Assembly (NCBI RefSeq): GCF_019749375.1
Contig: NZ_JACWFE010000024.1
Span: forward strand, 186,001-250,000
DNA length: 64,000 nt
Reading direction: 5' to 3'
From: Bacillus sp. S/N-304-OC-R1
GTDB lineage: Bacteria; Bacillota; Bacilli; Bacillales; Cytobacillaceae
Position 1 is the first letter of the stretch. Every line of letters starts with the position of its first letter. The notes under the pieces were generated by a model, which was given only the letters and a program-made list of their open reading frames with translations, made no database searches and was not told the DNA's origin. The position numbers and the translations under genes are program-made. Below, piece after piece: positions 8,979 through 17,715 of this stretch.

Positions 8979-9163
8979 TATGAATTCTAAAAATTTGTTA
9001 AAGGGCAAAGCAAGACTTGGTTATAATATGGCCTAAACAGTCTATATCATTCGGTTTTTGCCGAAAAAAGAATATTTTTTTGGAACGAAAAGAACTTAAC
9101 TTGGTCTAAAGGACAAACTTTTACTTGGTAGGTTACTCTGAGGCTATAAGGAGAGTTTTGTGG
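8979..9163. other. AT-rich intergenic stretch, nothing recognised
   Basis: Together with the promoter, leader and tandem repeat this is part of a gene-free region from 8820 to 9411. In this part I see no open frame with a ribosome binding site and no clear hairpin. Confidence 0.5.
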
Positions 9164-9360
9164 GATGACGGACAGGTTATCATACCTCTCTACCTAGTTG
9201 GCCGTCAGGGACGGGATGACGGACAGGTTATCATATTTCTTCACCAAGTTGGCCGTCAGAGAACAGATGACGGACAGGTTATCATATTTCTTCACCAAGT
9301 TGGCCGTCAGGGACGGGATGACGGACAGATGTCCACACCTTTTCAGCTGGGTTGTCCGTC
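9164..9360. repeat. 51-bp tandem repeat array between gapB and speD
   Basis: Four units begin with GATGACGGACAG at 9164, 9215, 9266 and 9317, a constant 51-base period. Units 1-3 are closely related; the last is diverged in the middle. Each unit carries a dyad, TGACGG near its start and CCGTCA near its end; in the last unit the arms are perfect over 9 bases (TGACGGACA/TGTCCGTCA). Because 51 is a multiple of three, open frames run through it by chance; none has a ribosome binding site. Function unknown. Confidence 0.9.
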
Positions 9361-9365
9361 ATAAT

Positions 9366-9397
9366 CAAAAAAAGACCTGCCAATTGAATTGGCAAGC
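9366..9397 (-). terminator. gapB terminator
   Basis: On the minus strand TGCCAATT/AATTGGCA is followed by GGTCTTTTTTT, 15 bases past the gapB stop. Confidence 0.85.
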
Positions 9398-9411
9398 CTA
9401 GGATAATCATA

Positions 9412-10443
9412 TTAACCTACATTTACAGCAGAAGCTTTAAAAAGCTCTTGTGCTACATATTTAGTCAGGTCAACTACACGGCAAGAGTATCCCCACTCAT
9501 TGTCGTACCAAGCTAAAACCTTAACTTTATTAGAGCCGATCATCATTGTAGATAATCCATCAATAATCGCAGAATGCTCATTCGTATTAAAGTCAATTGA
9601 TACTAATGGCTCATCTGTAATATCTAAAATGCCTTTTAAAGCACCTTTTGAAGCTTGTTCAAATGCTTCGTTTACTCTTTCAATTGTTACTTCAGATTTA
9701 AGATCCACTACAAGGTCAACAAGAGAAACATTGGAAGTCGGCACACGTAAAGCCATTCCATGCAGCTTGCCTTTTAAATGAGGAAGCACTAATGTTAATG
9801 CTTTTGCTGCTCCTGTAGACGTTGGAATAATGGACTGTGCACATGCACGGGCACGGCGTAAATCCTTATGTGGGTTGTCAATGTTATTCTGATCGTTTGT
9901 ATAAGCGTGAACAGTTGTCATTAAACCATTTTCAATACCAAACTGTTCGTCTAGTACTTTTGCAACTGGTGCTAAACAGTTCGTTGTACAAGAAGCATTG
10001 GAAATAATATCATGCTCTGCAATGTTTAGTGCTTCTTCATTCACACCCATAACAATCGTTACATCTTCATTTTTACCTGGTGCAGTTAGAATAACTTTCT
10101 TTGCTCCAGCTTCTAAATGAAGAGCTGCTTTATCACGAGAATTGAATTTGCCTGTTGCTTCAATAACAATATCAATATTTAATTCTTTCCAAGGAAGCTC
10201 CTGCGGATTGCGGTTGCTAAATAACTGTACACGTTTGCCGTTTACAACAATAGCTCCGTCTTCTGGAATAACTTCTCCTTCAAATTTCCCATGGTTTGTG
10301 TCATATTTAATTAAGTGTGCTAATGTCTCAGCAGGATAGCTGGCATTAATAGCCACTATTTCAAGTTTATCATCAAGAATGGCCTTTCTAAATACCATTC
10401 GTCCAATTCTCCCAAAACCGTTAATTGCAATTTTCGCTTTCAT
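9412..10443 (-). CDS. gapB: glyceraldehyde-3-phosphate dehydrogenase, gluconeogenic GapB type
   Basis: GapB runs the triose-phosphate step in the gluconeogenic direction, usually with NADP. The 343-residue protein has the Rossmann start INGFGRIGRMVFRKA, the catalytic cysteine in SNASCTTNCLAPV (about residue 155) and the C-terminal WYDNEWGYSCRVVDL. I call it GapB rather than GapA from its place between speD and coaE, the GapB-like TTVHAYTNDQNNIDNPHKDLRRARA segment, and two CcpN-type operators in its promoter. It is monocistronic with a terminator. Confidence 0.93.
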   Translation of the reverse strand: MKAKIAINGFGRIGRMVFRKAILDDKLEIVAINASYPAETLAHLIKYDTNHGKFEGEVIPEDGAIVVNGKRVQLFSNRNPQELPWKELNIDIVIEATGKFNSRDKAALHLEAGAKKVILTAPGKNEDVTIVMGVNEEALNIAEHDIISNASCTTNCLAPVAKVLDEQFGIENGLMTTVHAYTNDQNNIDNPHKDLRRARACAQSIIPTSTGAAKALTLVLPHLKGKLHGMALRVPTSNVSLVDLVVDLKSEVTIERVNEAFEQASKGALKGILDITDEPLVSIDFNTNEHSAIIDGLSTMMIGSNKVKVLAWYDNEWGYSCRVVDLTKYVAQELFKASAVNVG

Positions 10444-10463
10444 TGTACGGCTCCTTCCGCATA

Positions 10464-10508
10464 AGTGTTATACTTTTTATCCTAATCAGATGTAATTAGT
10501 ATAACATA
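10464..10508 (-). promoter_or_regulatory. gapB promoter with two CcpN-type operators
   Basis: The CcpN consensus as I remember it is TRTGHYATAYW. A perfect match, TATGTTATACT, lies on the minus strand at 10498-10508 and includes the -10 box TATACT. A second match (10 of 11, AGTGTTATACT) lies on the plus strand at 10464-10474, downstream of the start. A -35-like TTACAA lies 16 bases upstream of the -10. CcpN represses gapB during glycolytic growth in B. subtilis. The CcpN gene itself is not in the window. Confidence 0.7.
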
Positions 10509-10564
10509 TTCATGGACATTTGTAATGATTAAAATGTGGAAAATAAATGTTTTATAATTCAGAC

Positions 10565-10585
10565 AAAAGGAGCCCTTAGGCTCCT
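10565..10585 (-). terminator. coaE terminator
   Basis: AGGAGCCTAAGGGCTCCT followed by TTTGTC on the minus strand overlaps the TAG stop of coaE. The T run is short, so efficiency is uncertain. Confidence 0.6.
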
Positions 10586-11186
10586 AAATTGCATTCCATT
10601 TTTTGAGAATCTCGAACAGCTGCTGTTCAGTATTCTCAACGGAACCATTATTATTAATGACGGCATCGGCTAGCTGGACTTTTTCTTTCAGTGGCATTTG
10701 CGAATGGATCCGAGCCAGCGCATCTTCTTTAGTTAGCCCATTTCGTTTCATTAGCCGGGCTAACTGAATATATTCATCGACATACACTAATATTGTTTTT
10801 TCAACCAAATAAGTTAACTTGCTTTCAAATAATAATGGAATATCAAGGATAACTAATTTCTCATTATTAACGATAGCACGATCCTTTTTTGCTATCATTT
10901 TTTTCCTGACTGCAGGATGAACAATACTATTCAGCTTTTGACGCTGCTGTTCATCATGAAAAATTATGGAGCCTAATTTCCCTCTGTCAATTGAACCGTC
11001 GACAAGCAGGACTCCCTCGCCAAAATGAGAAATAATTTGATTATATGCTTCTTCACCTTTTTCAACTGCTAATCGTGCCTCTACATCTGCATCAATAACT
11101 GTAATTCCTTTTTCGATTAAAATGGAGGAAACGGTACTTTTTCCGCTCGCAATTCCTCCAGTCAAGCCAACAACTATAGACATCAT
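10584..11186 (-). CDS. coaE: dephospho-CoA kinase
   Basis: CoaE phosphorylates the 3' hydroxyl of dephospho-CoA, the last step of coenzyme A synthesis. The 200-residue protein opens with the P-loop [12 protein letters not shown] and keeps the CoaE motifs [14 protein letters not shown] and HPAVRKKM, plus DIPLLFES. Two adjacent ATG codons follow an AAAGGAC site, so the start may be one codon later. Its hairpin terminator overlaps the stop codon (10565-10585). Upstream lies ytaF, as in B. subtilis. Confidence 0.97.
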   Translation of the reverse strand: MMSIVVGLTGGIASGKSTVSSILIEKGITVIDADVEARLAVEKGEEAYNQIISHFGEGVLLVDGSIDRGKLGSIIFHDEQQRQKLNSIVHPAVRKKMIAKKDRAIVNNEKLVILDIPLLFESKLTYLVEKTILVYVDEYIQLARLMKRNGLTKEDALARIHSQMPLKEKVQLADAVINNNGSVENTEQQLFEILKKWNAI

Positions 11187-11201
11187 TAAGTCCTTTCTGA
11201 T

Positions 11202-11837
11202 TTAAATTTTCCATATTCCAATTACAATAAGCAGGATTCCTGGCACAAATGTAAATCTTTGTACCCACTCACTTTTGGAGAAAATAGAGCCTACCTTTAA
11301 ACCCATATATACAAATAGTGAACTCATCAAGGCAACTGTTATTGCCAAATAATATGGAGAATACCCAAGCATTGCAGCACCAATCCCAGCCCCGAAAGCA
11401 TCAAGAGATAGTGCTAATCCTAGCAAGAGGGCTTCTATACCCGTTATTGTACCCGATTTATCAAAATCTGCTGACATCGGTTTTTGTAAAATTTTTATTA
11501 CTAAGCCAAGTGATTTAATTTCAAAATTAACAATCGTTTTTTCGTGAGGAAGAATCTCCTTTGACTTTTCGGAACGGAAAAATTGAAATAACACCCAGGC
11601 TCCAAGACAAATTAATATTATCCCTCCAACACTCTCCGCGAAGGCAGGAGATAAAAATTTTATGATCAGTTGGCCAAGTGTCATCGCAATTATTAAAGTG
11701 ATTGCTGAACAGCAAGCAATGATCCCAATTGATTTAAATGGAATTCGCATTTTTCTCAAACCATAAGTTAATCCTACACTAAAGCTATCTAAACTTACAG
11801 CAAATGCTAGTAATAGAAGTGATATTGTATGCATCAT
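11202..11837 (-). CDS. ytaF: sporulation membrane protein YtaF
   Basis: This is an integral membrane protein with about six hydrophobic segments and two related halves, each with an acidic LDSF/LDAFGAG motif in a membrane helix (SLDSFSVGLTYG near residue 15, SLDAFGAGIGAA near residue 145). The repeat pattern resembles the MntP manganese exporter family, and YtaF is annotated as sporulation-related. I start at ATG 11835-11837 because GGAGGAG lies 9 bases upstream; a longer frame to 11888 has no such site. It precedes coaE closely and may be cotranscribed. Transport substrate unknown. Confidence 0.88.
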   Translation of the reverse strand: MMHTISLLLLAFAVSLDSFSVGLTYGLRKMRIPFKSIGIIACCSAITLIIAMTLGQLIIKFLSPAFAESVGGIILICLGAWVLFQFFRSEKSKEILPHEKTIVNFEIKSLGLVIKILQKPMSADFDKSGTITGIEALLLGLALSLDAFGAGIGAAMLGYSPYYLAITVALMSSLFVYMGLKVGSIFSKSEWVQRFTFVPGILLIVIGIWKI

Positions 11838-11988
11838 TGGATAGGACTCCTCCCTAGTATCAACACGTATCTTGTTGGCACCTGTCAATCGCTAAGATAG
11901 TATATGGGTGAAGCCTATCCATTGTTATTAGAAAAAAGGGGGCACGTTAGAAGAGTAATTTCGATAAAAAACAGGAGCTGAACAAAGA

Positions 11989-12013
11989 AAAACTCGCCAA
12001 TTGGCGAGTTTAT
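11989..12013 (-). terminator. mutM terminator
   Basis: AAACTCGCCAATTGGCGAGTTTTTC on the minus strand (written here as hairpin arms AAACTCGCC and GGCGAGTTT with a T run) lies directly after the mutM stop. Confidence 0.8.
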
Positions 12014-12017
12014 GAGT

Positions 12018-12845
12018 TTATCCTCTTTGGCAGGATGGGCAAAAAACGGTGCCCCTGCCTCCTGAAATAATTCTTTCCAAGGGGCTGCCGCATACTTTGC
12101 AATCTTCCCCTCTTCTTCCATATACTAAAAGCTCGAGCTGAAACATCCCGATTTGTCCTTGGGAGTTAATATACGACCGAATCGTACTTCCCCCTTTTTC
12201 AACTGCTTCAGACAATGTTGCAATAATTTCTTCGTGCAATTTTGTCACTTCTGCATCATCTAAGCTGTCAGCAGGTCTCTCTGGGTGAATGCGTGCCCGA
12301 AATAATGCTTCATCAACATAAATATTCCCAAGACCAACTACCACCTTTTGATCGAGGAGAGCTGCTTTTACATTTCTTTTTGTTTTCGATAATTTTTCAG
12401 CCAGCATTTCTTTCGTAAAAGCCTCTGAAAATGGTTCGGGCCCCAATTGTGAAAGAGGCAGGGAATTAAATTCCTGACCTTTTAGATATAAATGCATCGT
12501 GCCAAATTTACGAACATCCTTATAACGAAGCTCCGTTCCATCTGTAAAATGAAAGATGACATGAGTATGCTTGTCTACCTCGTCTGTCTTCTGGAATAGG
12601 CCATACTTTCCTTCCATCCGTAAATGAGAAACGAGAGCAAAATCACTAGTATATAAGATAAGAAACTTCCCTCTGCGCCCAGTTCCAGTAAAGGTCTGAC
12701 CGACTAAGGCATCTTTAAATTGTGATGCTTCTCCTGGATGCTTGACTATTTTTGGCCAAAAAACAGAAACATGGTCAATCGTCTTCTTCATAATTAATTC
12801 ATCTAATGTGCGGCGGATCGTTTCCACCTCTGGTAATTCAGGCAT
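12018..12845 (-). CDS. mutM: formamidopyrimidine-DNA glycosylase
   Basis: MutM removes 8-oxoguanine and formamidopyrimidines and then cuts the abasic site. The N-terminus PELPEVETIRR supplies the catalytic proline and glutamate (P2, E3 after loss of Met). The helix-two-turn-helix region includes VVGLGNIYVDEALF, and the C-terminal zinc finger has CKVCGSPLERIISGGRG and CPSCQ. The 275-residue length is normal. It lies 26 bases downstream of polA, as in B. subtilis, so repair synthesis and base excision genes are cotranscribed. Confidence 0.97.
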   Translation of the reverse strand: MPELPEVETIRRTLDELIMKKTIDHVSVFWPKIVKHPGEASQFKDALVGQTFTGTGRRGKFLILYTSDFALVSHLRMEGKYGLFQKTDEVDKHTHVIFHFTDGTELRYKDVRKFGTMHLYLKGQEFNSLPLSQLGPEPFSEAFTKEMLAEKLSKTKRNVKAALLDQKVVVGLGNIYVDEALFRARIHPERPADSLDDAEVTKLHEEIIATLSEAVEKGGSTIRSYINSQGQIGMFQLELLVYGRRGEDCKVCGSPLERIISGGRGTVFCPSCQRG

Positions 12846-12871
12846 GGTATCACCCCCTGTTTCTATCTCAT

Positions 12872-15502
12872 CTATTTAGCATCGAACCATGTCGGACCGT
12901 AAGAATAATCGACTTTTAAAGGTACCAGTAATTCAATGGCATTTTCCATCACTTCAGGCACCATTTTCTTTAGCTTTTCAATTTCATCCTCTGGTGCTTC
13001 AAAAATTAATTCATCGTGAACCTGAAGCAAAAGCCGTGATCTTAAGTTTTCTTGCTTTAAACGATTAGCCATATCAATCATGGCCTTCTTAATAATATCA
13101 GCAGCACTTCCTTGAATAGGCGTGTTCATCGCTGTTCGTTCGGCAAAGCTGCGGATGTTAAAGTTACGGCTTGTAATTTCCGGAAGGTATCTTCTTCGAT
13201 GAAGCAATGTTGAAACATAACCTTTTTGTTTGGCGTCGTGAACAATATCATCCATATATTGCTTCACTCCCGGATAACTTTCTAAGTAACGGCTAATAAA
13301 TTGGCCCGCTTCTTTTCTATTTATCCCTAAGCTTTGTGAAAGACCATAATCACTAATTCCATACACAATCCCAAAGTTTACGGCCTTCGCATGCCTTCTC
13401 ATATTGGAAGTTACTTCATCCTCTGAAACATGAAAGACCTCCATAGCTGTCTTCGTATGAATATCCATATCATGCTTAAATGCATCGATTAGCTTTTCAT
13501 CACCCGCTATATGAGCAAGTACTCTTAGCTCAATTTGTGAGTAGTCAGCTGCAAAGATTACCCAATCTTTTTCAGATGGAATGAATGCTTGCCTAATTTT
13601 TCTCCCTTCTTCGAGTCGAATAGGGATATTTTGAAGATTAGGATCTGTTGAGCTTAATCTTCCTGTTTGCGTAAGTGCTTGGTTAAATCTCGTATGAACT
13701 TTTTCATTTTCTTTATTAACAATGTTTAACAAGCCCTCAATATAAGTCGATTGAAGCTTACTAAGCTGGCGATAATTTAGAATTTCCTTAATAATTTCAT
13801 GATCCTGCTCAAGCTTTTCAAGGACATCTGCAGAAGTGGAATAGCCTGTTTTTGTTTTTTTGAAGACAGGCAAGCCTAATTTATCAAATAAAATTACACC
13901 AAGCTGTTTAGGTGAATTAATATTAAACTTTTCTCCTGCTAATTCGTGAATTCTCGTTTCAATTTCTTCAAGCTTTGCTAGAATTTCTTCGCCCATACCT
14001 TTTAATCGATTCAGGTCCATTTTTATTCCTGTTGATTCCATATCTGCTAATATGAGAGAAAGAGGCATTTCTAGCTCATAGAATAAGTCGTCCTGCTGAT
14101 TATCCTTTAGCTCCTTATCCAGCTTATCCCTCAAGGTTAATAGGACATCAGCTTTTCTGGAAAGATGTTCAGCAAGAGCTGATTGTTCAGGAATCCTTCT
14201 TTTTGCTCCCTTTCCATAAAAAACCTCATCAGACTGAATAGAAACATAGCCATGAGTTTTGGCTACTGAGCTCACATCATCAATCGTTTCAGAAGGATTA
14301 ATTAAATATGATGCAATAAGCAAATCAAATGTGATTCCTGACAAATGAATTCCGTGATGTCTTAATGAAACCTCTGATCGTTTTCCATCGTAAACAATTT
14401 TTGTATTGTTTTCATCTTCAGCCCACTGTTTAAAAACGGGTGAGGTTAGTGCTTTGTCAACTGGAATATAAAAAATACCTTTTTCATTTGCTACTGAAAA
14501 ACCGATAATATCAGCATAATGGTAATTGTCCTCTAAAACCTCTACATAAAATGAATTTTCACGAGAAAAAATATCTTCTGTTATTTCTTCAACAATGGTA
14601 AAATCAATTTCTTCTAAATGGTCTTCTTCATGATCTGCTGGATGATCACCGAGCTTGTCTAATAAAGAGTTAAATCCTAGCTCTTTATAAATACCGACAA
14701 CCTTCTCTCTTTCAATTCCTTCATATTCAATTTCATTTAACCGGATACCAATAGGCGCCTCTCTTGTGATCGTAGCCAGCTCTTTACTCATTAAGGCCTG
14801 ATCTTTAAACTCTTCAAGCTTTTCCTTCAGCTTCTGCCCGCTCACTTTATCAATTGATGAGAGCAGTTCCTCCAATGTTCCGTACTCTTGAAGCAATTTC
14901 AGTGCAGTCTTCTCTCCGACACCCGGCACACCTGGAATATTATCAGAGCTGTCTCCCATTAACCCTTTCATATCAATAATTCGTTCTGGAGTAATTCCAT
15001 ACTTTTCATTGATGTGTTCTGGTGTATACTCCTCAATATCTGTAATTCCTTTTCGGGTAATCGCTACTGTTGTTTTATCCGAACTAAGCTGGGTTAAATC
15101 TTTATCTCCTGAGATCACTTTTACCTCAAAGCCATCATTTTCAGCCTGAAGCGATAAAGTCCCTATAATATCATCTGCTTCATAGTTCTCCAATTCATAA
15201 TGACGTATTCTATATGCATCCAGCAGTTCCCGAATGAACGGAAATTGCTCCGATAATTCAGGCGGTGTTTTTTGTCTTCCACCTTTATACTCACTAAACG
15301 TTTGATGGCGGAATGTTGTTTTTCCTGCATCAAAAGCCACTAGAATATGTGAAGGTTTCTCCTCCTCCAAAATTTTTGTTAGCATCATCGTAAATCCATA
15401 AACAGCATTTGTATGTACACCTTTATCATTATTCAACAGCGGCAATGCAAAAAATGCCCGATACGCAATACTATTGCCGTCAATTAATACCAACTTTTTC
15501 AA
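12872..15502 (-). CDS. polA: DNA polymerase I
   Basis: Pol I fills repair gaps and removes Okazaki primers. The start is TTG 15500-15502 with GAGGTGG upstream. The N-terminal 5'-3' nuclease domain is intact (LIDGNSIAYRAFFALP, GDSSDNIPGVPGVGEKTA). The polymerase motifs are present: DYSQIELRVLAHIAGDEKL, RRHAKAVNFGIVYGIS and QVHDELIFEAPE. The middle 3'-5' exonuclease domain looks inactive: the usual DTE position reads FYVEVLED, without the catalytic acids, as in other Bacillus enzymes. The length is 876 residues. It is followed by mutM and preceded by hflC. Confidence 0.97.
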   Translation of the reverse strand: MKKLVLIDGNSIAYRAFFALPLLNNDKGVHTNAVYGFTMMLTKILEEEKPSHILVAFDAGKTTFRHQTFSEYKGGRQKTPPELSEQFPFIRELLDAYRIRHYELENYEADDIIGTLSLQAENDGFEVKVISGDKDLTQLSSDKTTVAITRKGITDIEEYTPEHINEKYGITPERIIDMKGLMGDSSDNIPGVPGVGEKTALKLLQEYGTLEELLSSIDKVSGQKLKEKLEEFKDQALMSKELATITREAPIGIRLNEIEYEGIEREKVVGIYKELGFNSLLDKLGDHPADHEEDHLEEIDFTIVEEITEDIFSRENSFYVEVLEDNYHYADIIGFSVANEKGIFYIPVDKALTSPVFKQWAEDENNTKIVYDGKRSEVSLRHHGIHLSGITFDLLIASYLINPSETIDDVSSVAKTHGYVSIQSDEVFYGKGAKRRIPEQSALAEHLSRKADVLLTLRDKLDKELKDNQQDDLFYELEMPLSLILADMESTGIKMDLNRLKGMGEEILAKLEEIETRIHELAGEKFNINSPKQLGVILFDKLGLPVFKKTKTGYSTSADVLEKLEQDHEIIKEILNYRQLSKLQSTYIEGLLNIVNKENEKVHTRFNQALTQTGRLSSTDPNLQNIPIRLEEGRKIRQAFIPSEKDWVIFAADYSQIELRVLAHIAGDEKLIDAFKHDMDIHTKTAMEVFHVSEDEVTSNMRRHAKAVNFGIVYGISDYGLSQSLGINRKEAGQFISRYLESYPGVKQYMDDIVHDAKQKGYVSTLLHRRRYLPEITSRNFNIRSFAERTAMNTPIQGSAADIIKKAMIDMANRLKQENLRSRLLLQVHDELIFEAPEDEIEKLKKMVPEVMENAIELLVPLKVDYSYGPTWFDAK

Positions 15503-15519
15503 ATTAAGTCCACCTCATT

Positions 15520-15586
15520 AAAAAAACCGTTATTTTCTCTCTTTATTTTACCATGATAAAACAAAGAAAGAAAAATAACGGTTCTT
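15520..15586 (-). terminator. hflKC terminator, long hairpin
   Basis: On the minus strand AACCGTTATTTT pairs with AAAATAACGGTT, and the pairing extends inward for about 26 bases with a few mismatches to a small loop, followed by TTTTTTT. It separates hflC from polA. Confidence 0.85.
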
Positions 15587-15589
15587 ATA

Positions 15590-16522
15590 TTAGTTAGGAT
15601 ATCCCATTAACAAGCGGGCATATGGTGAATCAGATGGCAATACGATAACGGTTTCACCATTAATTGTCTTTTTATATGATTCCAGTGTACGGAAAAGCGA
15701 ATAGAAGCTTGGATCTTTAGAAAATGCTTCATTATATATTTTAGCAGCTTGAGACTCCCCATCAGCTCTTATTTCTTCAGCATCAGCCTGAGCTTTAGCG
15801 AGAATTTCTCTAACCTGCTTATCAGTGTCCGCAATAATTTTATTTTTTTCAGCGTCGCCCTTTGATAAGTATTGTTGAGCTGTTGATTGACGTTCAGAGA
15901 TCATTCTTGTGTATACCGATTGCTCATTGTCAGGTGGTAAATCTGTTCGTTTAATTCTAACATCTGTGACAATAATTCCGTAATTATCATTTTGTAATAA
16001 TTCATTTACTTTTGCGGTAATTTGATCGTTTAATGATCCGCGGGATGATTTCTCATCATTAATGATTTCTTCATAATTTAAACGTCCAAGCTCTGCCCGA
16101 GTGACAGAGTAGATGAATTCTTCCATTCTCGACTCTGCACTTTCCAAAGTTCGAGCATTTGCTATCATTTTTTTCGGGTCGGCTATTCTCCACACCGCAT
16201 AATTATCAATGATCATTCTCTTTTTATCCTTTGTGTTTATCTCAGCTTCGGATACATCATATGTTAATTGATATTTAGGCAGTGTCGACACACTTTGCAC
16301 GAAAGGAATTTTATAATTTAATCCCGGCTCATCAATAATTTTGACGACCTCTCCGAATTGACGGATGACTTTAAATTCTCCTTCTTTTACTATAAAAAGA
16401 TTGCTCAATAGGATACCAAGTAAAATTAGAAAGATAACTAAAAATATACCGCCCTTCGTATACTTTTTCCATTCGAATTGTTTTCTGCCATGTTCATTAA
16501 TATTTACAATATTTTCACTCAT
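15590..16522 (-). CDS. hflC: membrane protease modulator HflC
   Basis: HflC is a SPFH/prohibitin-fold protein that in E. coli forms a large membrane assembly with HflK around the FtsH protease. The 310-residue protein has one N-terminal membrane segment (GIFLVIFLILLGILLSNLF, about 25-43) and then the SPFH domain (EGEFKVIRQFGEVVKIIDEPGLNYKIPF). A helical region with AEKNKIIADTDKQVREILAKAQADAEEIRADGE follows. Its start overlaps the end of hflK by 4 bases. B. subtilis lacks hflKC as far as I recall, so its place between phoR and polA is an insertion relative to that genome. Confidence 0.93.
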   Translation of the reverse strand: MSENIVNINEHGRKQFEWKKYTKGGIFLVIFLILLGILLSNLFIVKEGEFKVIRQFGEVVKIIDEPGLNYKIPFVQSVSTLPKYQLTYDVSEAEINTKDKKRMIIDNYAVWRIADPKKMIANARTLESAESRMEEFIYSVTRAELGRLNYEEIINDEKSSRGSLNDQITAKVNELLQNDNYGIIVTDVRIKRTDLPPDNEQSVYTRMISERQSTAQQYLSKGDAEKNKIIADTDKQVREILAKAQADAEEIRADGESQAAKIYNEAFSKDPSFYSLFRTLESYKKTINGETVIVLPSDSPYARLLMGYPN

Positions 16523-17484
16523 TTTTTATCTCCACTTCCTTCCTCTTTTTCTTTTGGAAGTTCTTTTTCAAGCGGACGGATCGGAAAATATTTCATCGTA
16601 TTTCCATCATCATTCATAATATAAATTTCAGCATTAGGCAGTACCTGATCTAACGTTTCAAGCACAAGACGTTCCTTTGTAATTTCAGGATTTTTACGGT
16701 ATTCTTCATAGATTTTATTGAATACCGCAACATCTCCACGCGCTTTTTCTATACGGGCCGCTCTTTCTCCTTGTGCTTTAGACATAAGAGCTGCCTCTTC
16801 CCCTTTTACCTCATTCATCCGTTGATTCACGTATTTATTAGCTTCATTTTTTTTCGTATCAGCTGTTTCACGTGCATCTGTTACGTCTGTGAAGGCTTTC
16901 CGCACTTCTTCATTTGGAAGCTCTACATCTTGAAGCTTTACTGCAAGAATAGAAATCCCTAAATCATATTTCTCAATTAAAGAGGATAATAACTCTCTCA
17001 CATTCCCCTCAATTTCTGCCTTTCCTGAAGTTAGAGCATCATCAATTAACGAGTTCCCAATAATACTTCTTAATGAAGCTGATGTAGCATCATAAAGAAT
17101 TTCTTGAGGATTTTGTGCATTGTATAAATATTTCTCAGGATTTGTAATTTTCCATTGGACGACTAAATCTGCGAGAACAATATATTCATCGCCAGTAATC
17201 ATCTTTGTATCTTCTGGAAAATCCTTCATTTTCCCGTCTTTTTGTTCATATCCAAACTGAAGGCTGAATGTTTCTTTCGACACCTTTTCTACACTTTGAA
17301 TTGGCCAAGGCAATTTAAAATGAAGTCCAGGCTCAGTTATTCCTTCTTCAACCTTCCCAAATGTTAATATGACAGCCTGATCAGATTCGTCTACTGTATA
17401 CCAGGTAGTTAAGGCAACAATACCTAAAATAATTATAAGCAGGACAAGGCCAGTAACTGTATATATTTTTTTAAAGCTGACCAT
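16519..17484 (-). CDS. hflK: membrane protease modulator HflK
   Basis: HflK partners HflC. The protein has one membrane segment near residues 8-28 (VTGLVLLIIILGIVALTTWY). The SPFH domain begins with SDQAVILTFGKVEEG and TEPGLHFKLPWPIQSVEKV. A long helical part follows (NEVKGEEAALMSKAQGERAARIEKARGDVAVFNKIYEEY). The C-terminal tail is charged (RPLEKELPKEKEEGSGDKK). At 321 residues it is shorter than E. coli HflK and lacks the glycine-rich N-terminal extension. It has a strong GGGGAGGGGAG ribosome binding site and is the first gene of the pair. Confidence 0.93.
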   Translation of the reverse strand: MVSFKKIYTVTGLVLLIIILGIVALTTWYTVDESDQAVILTFGKVEEGITEPGLHFKLPWPIQSVEKVSKETFSLQFGYEQKDGKMKDFPEDTKMITGDEYIVLADLVVQWKITNPEKYLYNAQNPQEILYDATSASLRSIIGNSLIDDALTSGKAEIEGNVRELLSSLIEKYDLGISILAVKLQDVELPNEEVRKAFTDVTDARETADTKKNEANKYVNQRMNEVKGEEAALMSKAQGERAARIEKARGDVAVFNKIYEEYRKNPEITKERLVLETLDQVLPNAEIYIMNDDGNTMKYFPIRPLEKELPKEKEEGSGDKK

Positions 17485-17562
17485 AATCTCTCCCCTCCCC
17501 TATTACATTTCGTTTACATTTAATACGAACCATGAAAGATAAAGGTTTCATTTTTATTGCGA

Positions 17563-17602
17563 AAAAAGACGAAAGCGGGGTTAGCTTTCGTCTTTTTTTC
17601 TT
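17563..17602 (-). terminator. terminator between phoR and hflK, possibly a leader attenuator
   Basis: AGACGAAAGC/GCTTTCGTCT followed by TTTTTTC on the minus strand. It also has a T run on the plus strand. It may simply end phoPR. If the predicted promoter at 17647-17675 is real, it lies inside the hflK leader. Confidence 0.8.
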
Positions 17603-17646
17603 CACTTTGGATGAAGGGGTTCTTCATTTTTAATTGTAACAAGGAA

Positions 17647-17675
17647 ATATTAAGCAAAAATTTGCTTAATGTTAA
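17647..17675 (-). promoter_or_regulatory. putative hflKC promoter containing a 22-bp palindrome
   Basis: On the minus strand TTAACA (17670-17675) and TAATAT (17647-17652) are 17 bases apart. The spacer plus part of the -10 box forms a perfect palindrome at 17649-17670 (arms ATTAAGCAAA and TTTGCTTAAT, centre AA). This looks like an operator, but no regulator is known to me. Confidence 0.5.
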
Positions 17676-17715
17676 GAACTTGTAAAAATGACAGTCCCCT
17701 TCTTCACCCGAATTA

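Noticed and set aside
9125-9401. Two open frames of 67-79 codons through the 51-bp array
   Set aside because: They exist because the period is divisible by three. There is no ribosome site or promoter, and several registers and both strands stay open.
11915-12121. Open frame overlapping the 3' end of mutM
   Set aside because: It is the same strand in another frame over the zinc finger of mutM; no ribosome site.
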